Assembly (NCBI GenBank): GCA_013339765.2
Contig: CM023449.1
Span: 22,328,388 to 22,392,387, forward strand
Length of the DNA: 64,000 bases
Reading direction: 5' to 3'
Origin: Haemaphysalis longicornis
Taxonomy: Eukaryota; Arthropoda; Arachnida; Ixodida; Ixodidae
Below, piece by piece: positions 34,548 through 44,282 of the stretch (position 1 is the first letter of the stretch; each line of letters opens with the position of its first letter). The translations under genes were made by a program, and so were the position numbers. The notes under the pieces were generated by a model. That model worked only from the letters and a program-made list of their open reading frames with translations. It was not told the DNA's origin and did not search any database.

Positions 34548-34553
34548 CTCTCG
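33072..34553 (+). pseudogene. LINE ORF2 C-terminal half with RNase H, split by a SINE, (CT)n tail
   Basis: The first frame carries KVNKLIRKAYESALQLPL, AEELIEAHISNQIARLSKTP and ITRNMHPVYHAKRREQRAK (the linker before RNase H). After a stop at 33457 the next frame gives VDAAEYSHRAAFAIAV, EEAAIALAFVQ, ISDSRTAFQNF and LVWAPAHAGLEGNEAAH (RNase H Asp, Glu, Asp and Asn/Glu-Ala-Ala-His block). The SINE at 33924-34162 interrupts, and the reading resumes with a Cys/His tail containing CKACGGLVTLPH. AATAAA is not obvious; the tail is (CT)n at 34510-34553. Same LINE type as at 31.0 kb. Confidence 0.8.
33924..34162 (-). mobile_element. tRNA-derived SINE, copy 6, with 15 bp target duplication
   Basis: Complete minus-strand copy from the (TTGA) tail complement to GCCACCGCGGCGGGT. 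AACTCCCCTCAGCCA flanks it on both sides (33909-33923 and 34163-34177). It is inserted into the LINE ORF2 remnant, so it is younger than that LINE. Confidence 0.95.
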
Positions 34554-34884
34554 ATGCGCCTCCCGTAGCAACAACAACCGTACTTACAATCGCGCCATAG
34601 GCCACAGCCACTGATCAGAGCCGCCAGTGTGAACGCGCAGTGAACGCGTAGAGTGTAGAGTGAAGCCGAAGTTTGTCGAGAGCGGGCTTGTTTTTAGCGC
34701 CGAGAGCGCCGCAGCGAATGCGCACATTTTCTCATGGCACGAGCCCTTACTATTTCCACCCACCCGCCTCTCCATTTTTGGAACGAACGAGCGATCAGAC
34801 ACTTCCACTTTTCTTTGTCGACACAATGGTGTACTTACACGGAAGCAATTGTAATTTTAACGAGCCATTATACACAGATGATGG
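34554..34884. other. intergenic before the M13-like copy A
   Basis: No element recognised. A frame stays open from 34734 through the M13-like copy, but the part before 34905 has no counterpart in copy B, so I do not treat it as coding. Confidence 0.4.
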
Positions 34885-34970
34885 CCATCAACCCAGTCAT
34901 GGTCATATGCGATCTCGGCAGTAGCACGCACGTCTCCATCCCCGTTTCTTGGCCAATCCCCCTCGTTGGT

Positions 34971-37159
34971 ATGTCCACCAGAAGAGAAACAACGACAACA
35001 ACAACTGTCGTTGCCCGATCAAACGCCTCGCCCGTTTACCACATCATGGTGTCAGACTCAAAGCTACGCCGGCCGCCCAACGCGACCGAGACTCGTTCTT
35101 CGTCCTCAACTCATCCAGAAGTTTTCAAGACCACTTCAGCACCAAACTGCAGCTCCAGTCCTGGGCAGTCCAGAACCCAAGAACCAGCCACAACCAGCCA
35201 ACCAGCCCAAGAACCCGAGAACCAGCCACACGCATCAACGACGTGCCCCACTTGCCTGTACGACTACGCAGTGGTCCTCTCCCTGGCTATAGTCGTGTTG
35301 GTCACTGGCATCGCCGCCTACTTAGCCCTCCCTGCGGCTGCAATTCCCGGCCCAAAAGACAGCGATGACGAAAGCATTGCCTACGGACTGGGGAAGGGCT
35401 TCCGGCAGCAGCTGGGCGCGCTTTGGTCGGCAGGAAACGAGAGCTTCGACCCCTGCCAAGACTTCTACATGTTCGCCTGCTACAAATATACCCTCGGCCA
35501 CAGTGGTTCCCCCACCTTCACTTCGCCAGGAGAGCTCGGCAAGGGTTTGCTCGGCTTTTCGCGGACACGAACCAGGACGCGCGCTGTTCACTTACTACCC
35601 AATCATGCACTGCGGCGCAGCATGAACACCAGGATGCGCCTAAAGAGCCGTCCGTGCGTTCATTCGGAAACGTTCAATCTAGCGCCGCCCTTGACCAGGC
35701 TGGGAATATTTGCCTTTATATGAAGGCAAACCTAAAATACGGCCCTCCATGGCAGCTTGGAGATCTACCAGTTTCTTTACGGAGATCACCCCAGGAATCT
35801 CTCGCACGCGTCACTCATTAATATACCGCTGCCACTTTACGTGCGGGCTCCGCCTGGACCGTTCTCTGTCAAAATTCTGTCCCAGCCTGGCGCGGGCGTT
35901 TATTTACGCCGAGTCGTGGGTGAACTCGAGACGCAGCTGAAGATGAACCTTACAATCAGGCAGCTGGAAACGTTCATGTCCGCTCTTCGCAAGGTACAGC
36001 GTGACGAAACGATAGTGTCCGACGTCCGAGCCCTAGGCGACATCGTGCCGAGAGTGTCGGCGAGGCTTTGGAAGGACACAGTTGAGGCCTGCACAACCGC
36101 TACCTTGAGTGACCGAGTCTATCATTCCCCCTTGGACGTCCTTGCTTACCGATTCCGAATTTTACTGGATGAAAGACGTCCAGCCGTGGCCGTCGCTTTT
36201 ATCATCACCGAAATGGTCTTCAATCTGCTAAAGAGCAGCATATCCACCAGCAACGACTTGACCAGAAGCCACGAATACTGCGCCCAGCAGAGCCTGACAC
36301 TGATGCCGATGTGGGCAATCGACACTCTGCTCCCGTTCGAGGCAAAGACGGAGCACAACCAAGCCCTCATGACACTGTTCGAACTACTGAAGGAGGCAAT
36401 TGCGACCGAGGTGAAGGAGATCGTCGACCCCCCGAGACGTCCCTCTCAGCCAACCGCAAGCTGCGGGACTTAAGTCTCGTTCTTCCGTACCACGTGTTTC
36501 CGCCTCGACTTGAGTTTCCCGACCTCGCAGCGGGTTACTTCGCCAACATCCTCCGACTTCGGGGGCACAGACTGACGAGCGAGACCTACCGGACGCCGCC
36601 GGGGGTTCTCCAAAGTTTGGCGTACGCCAACAACGTGTGGTCGAACGCCAGAACAGCCCGGATACATTTACATTCCCACCCACAGTCTACGCGTTCATGG
36701 AGCTAGACCGCAAGAGCGGCCTCCTGCGACGGTGCCGTCACGGGCTTTCCTGATGGCGGACCTAATCTGGTCCGATGTCTTCGAAACAGAGTGGACACAG
36801 CGGGCGAGCGCCGACAGGCTGACTCGGGCTGCGTGCACCTCCGGAGTACCTCAAGATTCTTTGATCAAAAGGCCGCATTCTGGCGCTGCGCTCGTGCTTA
36901 CGCGTGTCCAGGCGCCCCGGTTGGCACGATCTACGTTACACGTGGGACAGTGGCACTTCTCTCTCAGACAGGGTCTTCTATCGACTCGTGGCGTTTCACC
37001 ACTACTGCGACGGCAGGTATCCCGCCCCAAACGGTTCGCAGCCGAGTGCTGTCGGACGTCACACGCAGAACGCAGACTTCCGCGAGGCCTTTAGGTTGTC
37101 CCGGGAAAGTCTCGCGAGCGTGCACTCTAAGCATGACTCTGAGGTGGAAGACGCCATGA
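34971..37159 (+). pseudogene. M13 (neprilysin-like) peptidase-family pseudogene, copy A
   Basis: Paralogue of the open gene at 47608-49719. From MSTRRETTTTTT it follows the same order: Ser/Thr/Pro-rich tail, DSKLRRPPN, membrane segment (VVLSLAIVVLVTGIAAYLAL), NESFDPCQDFYMFACYKYT, then LYVRAPPGPFSVKILSQPG and VSARLWKDTVEACTTA. Downstream come FLMADLIWSDVF in place of the zinc site, and VFYRLVAFHHYCDGRYP near the end. Eight or more frame changes (around 35.57-35.76, 36.45, 36.67-36.73, 36.9 and 36.95-37.05 kb) and an in-frame stop after GIFAFI break it. A poly-C run follows at 37289-37303. The HExxH site is missing here too, so that loss predates the duplication. Confidence 0.85.
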
Positions 37160-38158
37160 GGACGGCTGAATCTCAGCGAAGGTGCATGCAGCGGGGAATC
37201 GTCACATGCGCCGAACTCCTCGCTGCAACTTTCTCAGCTTTCCTTGTTTTCGTATTTGTATATATTGAGTTGACCCGCACCTTGCGGTGGCCCCCCCCCC
37301 CCCCATGGAACTGTGTTTGCTACCCAATGAGACGCTTTATCTCGTGGCTCTTGTCGGCAGGCCGACACCAGTTTGAGAAAGCATTTGTGTAAACAGTGAT
37401 GCGCTATGGGCCTACATGACTGTGTCGACTTGATTATTCAACACAAATGACGCTTTTTTATTGGCGTTTTGTATGCATTGCAGAATGTTTTAGGTATTCT
37501 TGCCGCCGCGTCGTTGCCCGTGAGCGCTGCCTGTAGCGTTAATGAGCGCAAGCATTCAAGTGTCCCTTGAAACACCATGAATAAATGTGCTTAGTGTATT
37601 CACTCAATGGCCTGATCGGTGCAAAATAAACCCTGGAGACTAAAGTTTAGGTTCTGTGCATTTTACCCTTGCAGGAAAAAAAAAGCGATCACTCGTAATG
37701 GTTGATAATTTACGTTCACAAACGTAGCAGTCGTTTAAAGTAAACATTTCTGTGGCGGGAACCTTGAAGAGTTAGTATTTTATTTTGTACAAGATGATCA
37801 GCTGAGTAACAGTACGTGCAAGTTTATATGCCCAAACGTTGATTCGACCGATATTTCGCGATCCTTTCGCAGTATCTCACGTCATGTAGCGTTCTCTCCA
37901 CGTCCCAAAGTACACAACTACAAAGTACTAGTTATTTTATTGCCCAGTAGCCAATTTTTTGTCGCCGTCTATAATAAAATCGTGCACCCCTCCGTCTATC
38001 GAGGACGATGGTTGAATGCAAAGCTTTCTCCTTAAGAATTCTTTGGTTGTCGTCTGAGTTTGTACTGATATTCGACCATGTCGAAATCGAGCAATCGGTT
38101 TGACGCCGGCTTCATAACGCGAGGGTCCTAGGTTCGATTCCGGCCACTGGGCCGTTTT
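37160..38158. other. 3' flank of M13-like copy A, shared with copy B
   Basis: Matches 49690-50103 and, beyond the Gypsy insertion, 60222-60815. AATAAA occurs near 37626 and may serve the M13 gene. From 37983 it contains the 'CCCCTCCGTCTA...GATGGTTGAA' dispersed module with a tRNA-like GGTTCGATTCCGG. No separate gene. Confidence 0.6.
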
Positions 38159-38752
38159 TTAGATGCGACGCATCTCTGCCTCTCGGGCTTGTCCCTCCTG
38201 CGTCCGTCGTCGCGGCGCCCGTCCGCATCTTTCCTCCGTTCTTCTCTCCCACAGCTGTGTGCAACACTCTCACTCCGGCTCGTTAGCATACCACCGCTGG
38301 CGCGCTTGTTTGGAACGCGCTTCGCTGCGTTAACAACTGCTCCGGTGCGCGCAAGTGCGTGCATGCGCGACTCTCCTCCGTTGTCTCCTCTCCTTCAATC
38401 GCTGTGAATATAAAGCGGGCATCGCGCCGCGGCGGTTCAGTCAAGCGCTCGCTCTCGCACTGACGTGACCTTGCTTTAACTTCTTCGGGCTTGACTACTT
38501 CGTGCTTGACTTGATTCTTCCGATGAAGACTTGATGGAAGCGACGGTCCCTTCAGTGAGTGGTGTGGCACAACAATGGCGCCCATCGTCCCGCGTATAGG
38601 AACACCCGCATGTGATGGAAATGCATCATACGCGTTCACAACACGTTTCACGCGATTAAGAGAATCAACCCAACGGAAACACCAATTGAACCCCCCGATG
38701 CGTCGCATCACACCAGGGTTCCCTCGCGGGAATATGGGCGTAATTTTTCTGT
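38159..38752 (-). mobile_element. hairpin-ended retroposon-like repeat, copy 2, with empty site in copy B
   Basis: Absent from the paralogous position (60808-60816), where GGCCGTTTTTTT runs straight into CTGTC. On the minus strand the insert starts near CCCGCGAGGGAACCCTGG, continues GATGCGACGCATCGGGG, and ends with the perfect hairpin AGATGC-GTC-GCATCT at 38161-38175 followed by AAAAAA. The T-run on both sides suits insertion at an A/T target with a poly(A) tail. A 142-codon frame (38283-38711) is open but motif-free. Organisation equals 8645-9199. Confidence 0.6.
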
Positions 38753-38832
38753 CGCTTCACTCATGATAATTTATCATCATGGTCAGAGATAGTTGGCTTT
38801 CCTGCGGGGCGCTTTCGCGTTACAGACGCCAT

Positions 38833-40330
38833 GTATGTATGTATTTATTGCACAAAAAACAAGAAAGGAAGGTCCACCAACAGGCGTAAATTGTCTCGCC
38901 TAGGGGCGGACACCGGAACGCCTGCTGGTGTGGGGGAGGTGGGATAGGGAGGAAAAGGTACATAGGAATAGAGGGATAGGGTAGAGGGCTAACATAAATA
39001 TATGAAACATGGGCAGGAATAACCTATATACAACGTTGGGTGAAAGAGAAAAAAAAAGACAACAAAAAAAAGGAAACACTAGACAAATAAATAAATATCA
39101 AAATACAGGACACTTACACACACGCACTCACACACCCACACACACACACACACAGGAATTCTACCCTAACAGCTACACTCCACTGCGACCCGGGCAGTTA
39201 CGTAGAGTTGTAGCTTAGTGCATTGTGGAGCCCCGAGGCCCCCAGGTATGCTCCCAGGGCCTCGAGCACTTTGTCCCGCTCCCTGGCATTTCCTGGGGGC
39301 CAAAGCAGTTCCTCGAGCGGCCTCACCCCTCGGAGCACGGCCAGAAGCTCCGCCCGCCCTGCCGCAAACTTGGGGCACTCGTACAGTACATGCGGCAGGG
39401 ACTGCACGGGCGCTCGGCAGTGCGTGCAGGCGGGACTGGCAACCAGCCCCAGTCGGTGCTTCCGCTCTGACGTCCACGCGGCCCCCACGCGGAGGCGCAG
39501 GACGGCCGAGCGCAGTCGACGAGGCAGGCGTGATGCCCGCACAGGCGGCAGACCCCCTCCGACACGCAGCCGCGGGTCTGGATGCCCGGTGCGGAGGTGT
39601 CGCTGGATGAGAAGGCGGGCGTCGTCCGCTGCCGCCTGGGCCAACATGTCCGAGGGAGGCAGCGCGTGAGCCCCGGCGGCCAGCTCGTCCGCCCGCTCGT
39701 TTCCGTCCAGGCCGATGTGGGCGGGGACCCACTGAAGGCACAGCCGAGTGCCCCGGTCCGCCAGCTGCGCCGCTTTCTCCCGGATGCCCCGCACCAACAG
39801 GGAGTGCGAGTCGCCGTCCCGTAGACGCACCAGGGCCACCCGGGAGTCGCACAGCAGGGCACAGCGCTCGGGCAAGGGCTCCACCTCCAGCAGCAGGTCC
39901 AGGCCCAGTCCGACACCCACCAGCTCGGCAGTGGCCGAAGATGAGGCATAGGGCAGCCGCGCCAGCCGGGTGGCCCCTCCCAGCACGGCTGCCGCTGCGG
40001 CCGACCCCTGCTGCTGCCGCACCGAGCCGTCCGTGTAGACAAGGGTGTGGCTTTCGAGGTCGCCCCAGACGACGCCCCGTGTCAGCTGCAGTTGTCCGCA
40101 TGGGGGCGTCCGCCGCTTGCTGCGCAGACCTGGGATGTCCAGCCTCACTTCAGCTGTCAGAGCAGGAGCCGGGCCACTAGGTTGCGCATCCACGGGGGCC
40201 ACCACCTCTTCGTAGAGCGCGAGCATGCGCCCCATGCGCGAGCGGTGGTGGCCCCTCAGTCGCTGCAGCAGCGGGCCGCCCCCCTCGGCGCGCCGCAGCC
40301 GGTCAGGACACCTGTGAGGCCGCCTGTGAG
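38833..40330 (-). mobile_element. 5'-truncated LINE inserted in copy A, 8 bp target duplication
   Basis: Copy B shows the empty site ACAGACGCCATCGG. Here GACGCCAT lies at both edges (38825-38832 and 40331-40338). The element reads on the minus strand: ORF2 C-terminal part (see 39198-40235), a 3' UTR, and an end of GCAATAAATACATACATAC, an AATAAA plus (TACA)n tail. The 5' end is truncated within ORF2. It is more GC-rich than its surroundings and little decayed, so probably recent. Confidence 0.85.
39198..40235 (-). CDS. LINE ORF2 C-terminal part, RNase H domain and terminal zinc motif (open, 5' truncated)
   Basis: 345 open codons; the same frame continues upstream of the ATG to the element edge, so the ATG is not a true start. 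RNase H blocks: THTLVYTDGSV (Asp), SSATAELVGVGLGLDLL (Glu), CALLCDSRVALVRL (Asp), RLCLQWVPAHIGLDGNERAD (His-x-Gly-x2-Gly-Asn-x3-Ala-Asp). The C-terminus holds CTHCRAPVQSLPHVLYEC, the CCHC-like tail motif of non-LTR ORF2. In an intact element this domain removes RNA from the hybrid after target-primed reverse transcription. No endonuclease or reverse transcriptase part remains, so the insert cannot move alone. No frameshift seen, unlike all other LINEs here. Confidence 0.85.
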   Translation of the reverse strand: MGRMLALYEEVVAPVDAQPSGPAPALTAEVRLDIPGLRSKRRTPPCGQLQLTRGVVWGDLESHTLVYTDGSVRQQQGSAAAAAVLGGATRLARLPYASSSATAELVGVGLGLDLLLEVEPLPERCALLCDSRVALVRLRDGDSHSLLVRGIREKAAQLADRGTRLCLQWVPAHIGLDGNERADELAAGAHALPPSDMLAQAAADDARLLIQRHLRTGHPDPRLRVGGGLPPVRASRLPRRLRSAVLRLRVGAAWTSERKHRLGLVASPACTHCRAPVQSLPHVLYECPKFAAGRAELLAVLRGVRPLEELLWPPGNARERDKVLEALGAYLGASGLHNALSYNST

Positions 40331-40471
40331 GACGCCATCGGTGAGGACACCAAAGATTCGCTTTAGAGGTTTCGCGGCGCCTCCACAGTTGTTAGTAGCA
40401 TGGGCCCTGTAGAAGCGCATCAGTACTGATTTCGCGGGGCACAAAATGTGCGGGGGGAGCGTTTTCTTTAA

Positions 40472-40876
40472 AGTGACCCTGCAGCACATTTTAACTTTTT
40501 TTTTTGAAATTTTAAATGGTTGCAGAACGTGTCACCCAACACACAGAGTACTTAGATTAGTGGGTCGCAAAGTCCCTCAGCCAAAAATTACTGCTCTGTG
40601 CTCATCAGAAACTTGTGAAACTCACTCAAAAGATTATTCTCTCCTTACTTGATCTTGGCGCTGTTGACCGTTTTTATTCAGTTGCAGCAATGAACGCTTT
40701 TTGATAGCAACTTTAAAAATAAAGCTACAAAAACAAAGCAGAAACGGAAGGTGTACCTGGTGCGACAAGCAAATCACTCAGTGCCGCTTCGTTGATGGCG
40801 AAAACTGCAGCTTTCGCATTACTTCCAGACACGAAGGAAAGAGTGAAACGGTTTTCGAAAGTGTTGCAGGGTCTCT
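40472..40876. mobile_element. TTAA-type MITE in duplication copy A
   Basis: The left end follows TTAA (40468-40471) as AGTGACCCTGCAGCAC; the right end is GTGTTGCAGGGTCTCT followed by TTAC (mutated TTAA). The same element lies at 61755-62202 in copy B, so insertion predates the duplication. No coding frame. Confidence 0.7.
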
Positions 40877-41100
40877 TTACGGTTAGACAGTGTTAGGAAT
40901 TACCGCGCCGCTACCCTCTACGCGCGTAATTCAAGTTTGATGCAGTGCGGTGAAGTTATTCTGTGTTGCGGTAAAGCCCACTTCCTCAAACAATTTACGG
41001 CAAGCCGGAGCGTGCTGGTGGCGCGGACCCTGGCTGGCGATTATTCACGCCCCCGGTACATGCGAAATCCGAAACAAATTGGTTGTAGCGGGGTCGTGTT

Positions 41101-42178
41101 GAGAGTTGATTCTACAAACAGACTGCGCTCGCCGAGACCTCCCTTTCCCCCTCTCTCTGACTCAACGTGCGCCGGCCATCACGAAACCAGAAATGGGTGT
41201 TCTTGTGTCCTTGTACTTCTTTCGGAACGTGCGCAAAGCGCTGGAAGGCGGCGGAAACGTTGACGATTCTTTGTGTAATTCCGCACTGTGAGCGCCTCGT
41301 GTGAGATCACTTCGGTCTCCGTATGAAGTGTCGCTCTTCCCGAGTCACGCTGCAAGCCCGCTGCTGTTCCTATATCGTAGCTGTTAAACTCTCGCCATTC
41401 AGTGAAGCAGTTCAGTTTCGGCCATCGGCTCTTTAACACCAATGGCAGCTCTTCTGCTCGCCCCCTGTCCACCACGCTACCTCTACATGACGGATGCGAC
41501 GGTTCTCGGTACGGGGACGCTATCGCCAACTTTACAACTGCAAGGGCAGGCTGACGTGATTGCGCGCACTTCAATAGGCTGTCCTAATTACACCCCCTCA
41601 CTTTCACCAGCGAATGCTCCCATTCAGACTTTACCTTGAACATATAGGGTCTTTGCAACTTGCTCCTCAACGCTGCCAGTCGTCTAAGAATATAAATTCT
41701 ATTTTCTGCAGTGCGGGTCAGCCCAAGCCCCAAAGCCGTATCCCTTTGTGATACGGCTTTGCGATACGGCTTTTGTGTCGGCAAGATGCCATCGCCTACG
41801 TTCATCGAAGATAGTTGGGTGTTTCTGGAGGGCTGATAAATTAGTTGCTCCTATGTTGAGGAGGGAAAAATTAACGTCCCCGATTTACATTTAGTGATGG
41901 GATGGTTAGGGTAATGGTTATGTTCACAGCGACGATGATGATTTCCCATCATGATAATGATAGTGGTGATGCCTCGAGACGTACTTTCGTACGTAGTGGC
42001 AAAATCATAAAGCCGGTGACCAAACGATAGCTCAGGTTGCGGTCGTTTTCTGCTGACCGACGCCCGCTTCCATAAGCGTCACATCACAGGTGCGACCTTC
42101 ACTGTTTTTGAATGTCATCGCACCGAGATTAGGTTTTTTCCTCATTTGATTAGATTGGATTAGATTAGAGAAGATTAA
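41101..42178. mobile_element. 1.08 kb segment present only in copy A, nature unknown
   Basis: Copy B runs directly from GTTGTAGCGGGGTCGTGTT to CTTCCTCATTCTCCGG (62400-62440). In copy A, 1.08 kb separates these words. The right end is an ATTAG-rich stretch (GATTAGATTGGATTAGATTA) like a retroposon tail. An 11 bp hairpin lies at 41731-41760. I found no domain, LTR ends or target duplication. It could also be a deletion in B. Confidence 0.5.
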
Positions 42179-42529
42179 ATTTCTTCCTCATTCTCCGGTC
42201 GCCGGAGAATTAGGAAGAAAGTAGAATAACCAACTACGCCGCGCAAAAAAAGCAGCGCGTATGTAATAAACAAATCAAGCCACCAAGGTTAGCAAGCAAT
42301 GTACCCAAAGAACCCGCCATCGCCGCCAGAGACCCCGAACTTGAGGCTGCTGTAGGAGCTTTCAGCTAGGGCACACCTCCGAGCACTGTATAAAACAAAC
42401 TGACTTGCAGAAAATATTGCACTCCTCCATTTAACGACGACAATGGTTGGTGGCGAAGCTTTTTTGTTGGGGATTCTTTGACTGGCCAGTCGCACACTGC
42501 GAGTATGTGTTAATTTATGGGTAGTACGC

Positions 42530-43533
42530 TGTCACCCGTTTCCTTAAATTAGGGTGCACTGTCAGAAGATATGGGGAGTCGACTCCAGAGAGCCAACAAA
42601 CCCCACCGAATCCACAGGGCACAGGTGACAAGGGGGTGGCCGTCTGATGTGCGGCTTTCCGCCGACCAGAGCGGCAAGAATGAGCAAGAGCCTTGAACGA
42701 AAAAACAGCACAAAGACTTATATTTTGACAGGCAAGTTACAAACACAAGCACGAGGTAACGGATCGATAATGGCAGACAACTTAGATGGAATTCAAATAC
42801 AAGAAACAGTCCAATTAGACAAAATGATTCAAACAGGAGCGTTAACAAATGAATATTACGAATCGGAGCAGTTAACTAAAAAGAAACGAACAGTTCGATG
42901 CATATGAGAGACAGAGTCCCAGCATATTCACCGACGGGCCGGACGATGCACCGCTGTCGGAGGCGATTCGGCTACCTGGGAAGCGTGGCTTCGCTGTAGG
43001 CCAGGCCGTCCGAGACGATCACGGTGATTCGAGGCCCGGGAGTACGTTGAGTCCTCCAGGGCGCGGGTCGCCGATGGTGTGATGTACAAACTGGCAGGTG
43101 GCGTTATCACATCCCGACTGCCAAACGTAGCTGGTTTTCTTAGGCGCGGCTCCTCCTTTTATAACCTTGCCGTCGCGGAGAGGGAGAGCACAACACACAA
43201 CGCACCCGCCGCCGTCAGCGAATAACTTCACTCTTCTCCCTTCTAGAATCATCGACGCTCTTTAGCACTGGCAAGGCCACGCGCACCTCCTCGAAAGTAC
43301 TGGAAGCTTCGACGAAACCGGAGCGGCGGAGGTTTTATTTTTGTTGCTTTCTTGCCGGCCAGCCGGCGTGAGATCGTGTTACAGCCTCTTCGTTCGAGAA
43401 ACTTCCAGCCTTGTCTCGGGCGAATAGAACCGAACTGAACGAATCGAACGACTGCAAGAAGAATTAGGCGCTGTACAATAAAATGAAAAATTTATAAGGT
43501 ACTTTTAGACGTCGTACGCTCGAGTTTGTGACA
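42530..43533. mobile_element. solo LTR, 1,004 bp, with TACGC target duplication
   Basis: Starts TGTCACCCG and ends TTTGTGACA: inverted ends TGTCAC/GTGACA of the TG...CA type. TACGC flanks it (42525-42529 and 43534-43538), and copy B has the empty site GTACGCTTAAC at 62770. An AATAAA lies about 60 bases before the right end (43480 region). No gag or pol, so it is a solo LTR left by recombination. The 86-codon frame at 42.65-42.9 kb is inside the LTR. Superfamily not determined. Confidence 0.8.
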
Positions 43534-43904
43534 TACGCCTAACGTTTCTAGTATAGGCTTAGCAACTCTCGGGTTTGCGCTCCGTGGGCCTGTCACCCGG
43601 GCTTGGAATGTACGTATATGTACGTCGCGAATCGGTACCTGCTGCTTGGCGTTCAGTGAGTAATTTTTTGAGTGGATGCCGGTTTGAGAAGTTAAACCCC
43701 AAGATGTGACGTCAGGCCTAAATGTCCTAAACCTCAAAATGGGGAGTCAGGCCTAGAGTCTTGTGGATAACAGCCTTACAGCAGGCAGAGCAACGCCATT
43801 CTTTTCGTGACTGGTTCTTTGGTTGTTTTAGTTTTCCAAACCACTTCGACCATGTGTAAATATCGGTTCCTACATTGACATGTAGTGCAATAAATACCAC
43901 GTGG

Positions 43905-44116
43905 AATGCTGAGTGCGAGTACGCGGGTTCGATTCCCGGCCGCGGCGGCCGCTTCTTTGATTGAGGCGGAAAGCAAAAACGCCCGTGTGTTCGCGATTTC
44001 GGCGCACGTTAAAGATCCCCAGGTGGTCAAAATTAGTCCGGAGCCCTCCACTACGGCGCGCTTTATCGCCTCCTTTGCGTCGGTGCGTTAAACACTACAA
44101 TCAATCAATCAATCAA
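43905..44116 (+). mobile_element. tRNA-derived SINE, copy 7, apparent recombinant
   Basis: Head missing the A box, B box GGTTCGATTCCCGG, full body, CAATCAATCAATCAA tail. The left flank (AAATACCACG, 43892-43901) equals that of the SINE at 63128 in copy B. The right flank (CGATGATGATGGGG onward) equals that of the SINE at 28771. It lacks a matching pair of target duplications. Confidence 0.85.
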
Positions 44117-44282
44117 CGATGATGATGGGGATGATGACGACGATGATAGTAGTTTTCGGTTATATGTGACATATCACCTATACTGTTCAACGTTCCATAC
44201 ACTGTTCTCTTTCCAGTTTCTTCAGAAGACGAACTGACGCTGAACATCTCCGCAGACATTAACAATGAACAGAAAGCGGTAT
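44117..44282. repeat. composite repeat block R2, copy 2, left part
   Basis: Matches 29066-29230 (GATGATGGGG, GACATATCAC, CAGACATTAACAATG). Interrupted by the LINE at 44283-45281 and continued at 45289-45770. Confidence 0.75.

Larger units (their letters stand above)
34885..43905. repeat. segmental duplication, copy A
   Basis: Direct repeat of 47445-63127. Homology starts near GCGATCTxGGCAGTAGCACGC, covers the M13-like gene and its 3' flank, the 37.6-38.15 kb stretch (= 60.22-60.81), 40.33-41.1 kb (= 60.89-62.42 minus an insert), 42.18-42.53 (= 62.42-62.77) and 43.53-43.9 (= 62.77-63.13). Copy A has four extra segments: 38159-38752, 38833-40330, 41101-42178 and 42530-43533. The right edge is inside a SINE. 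Several per cent divergence by eye. Confidence 0.85.

Noticed and set aside
34734..34970. N-terminal extension of M13 copy A upstream of MSTRRE
   Set aside because: Open, but not shared with copy B, where a stop lies at 47449-47451, and part of it is a dispersed repeat word.
38283..38711. 142-codon minus-strand frame inside the hairpin-ended repeat
   Set aside because: No motif, and I saw no corresponding long frame in the related copies at 8.6 and 46.1 kb.
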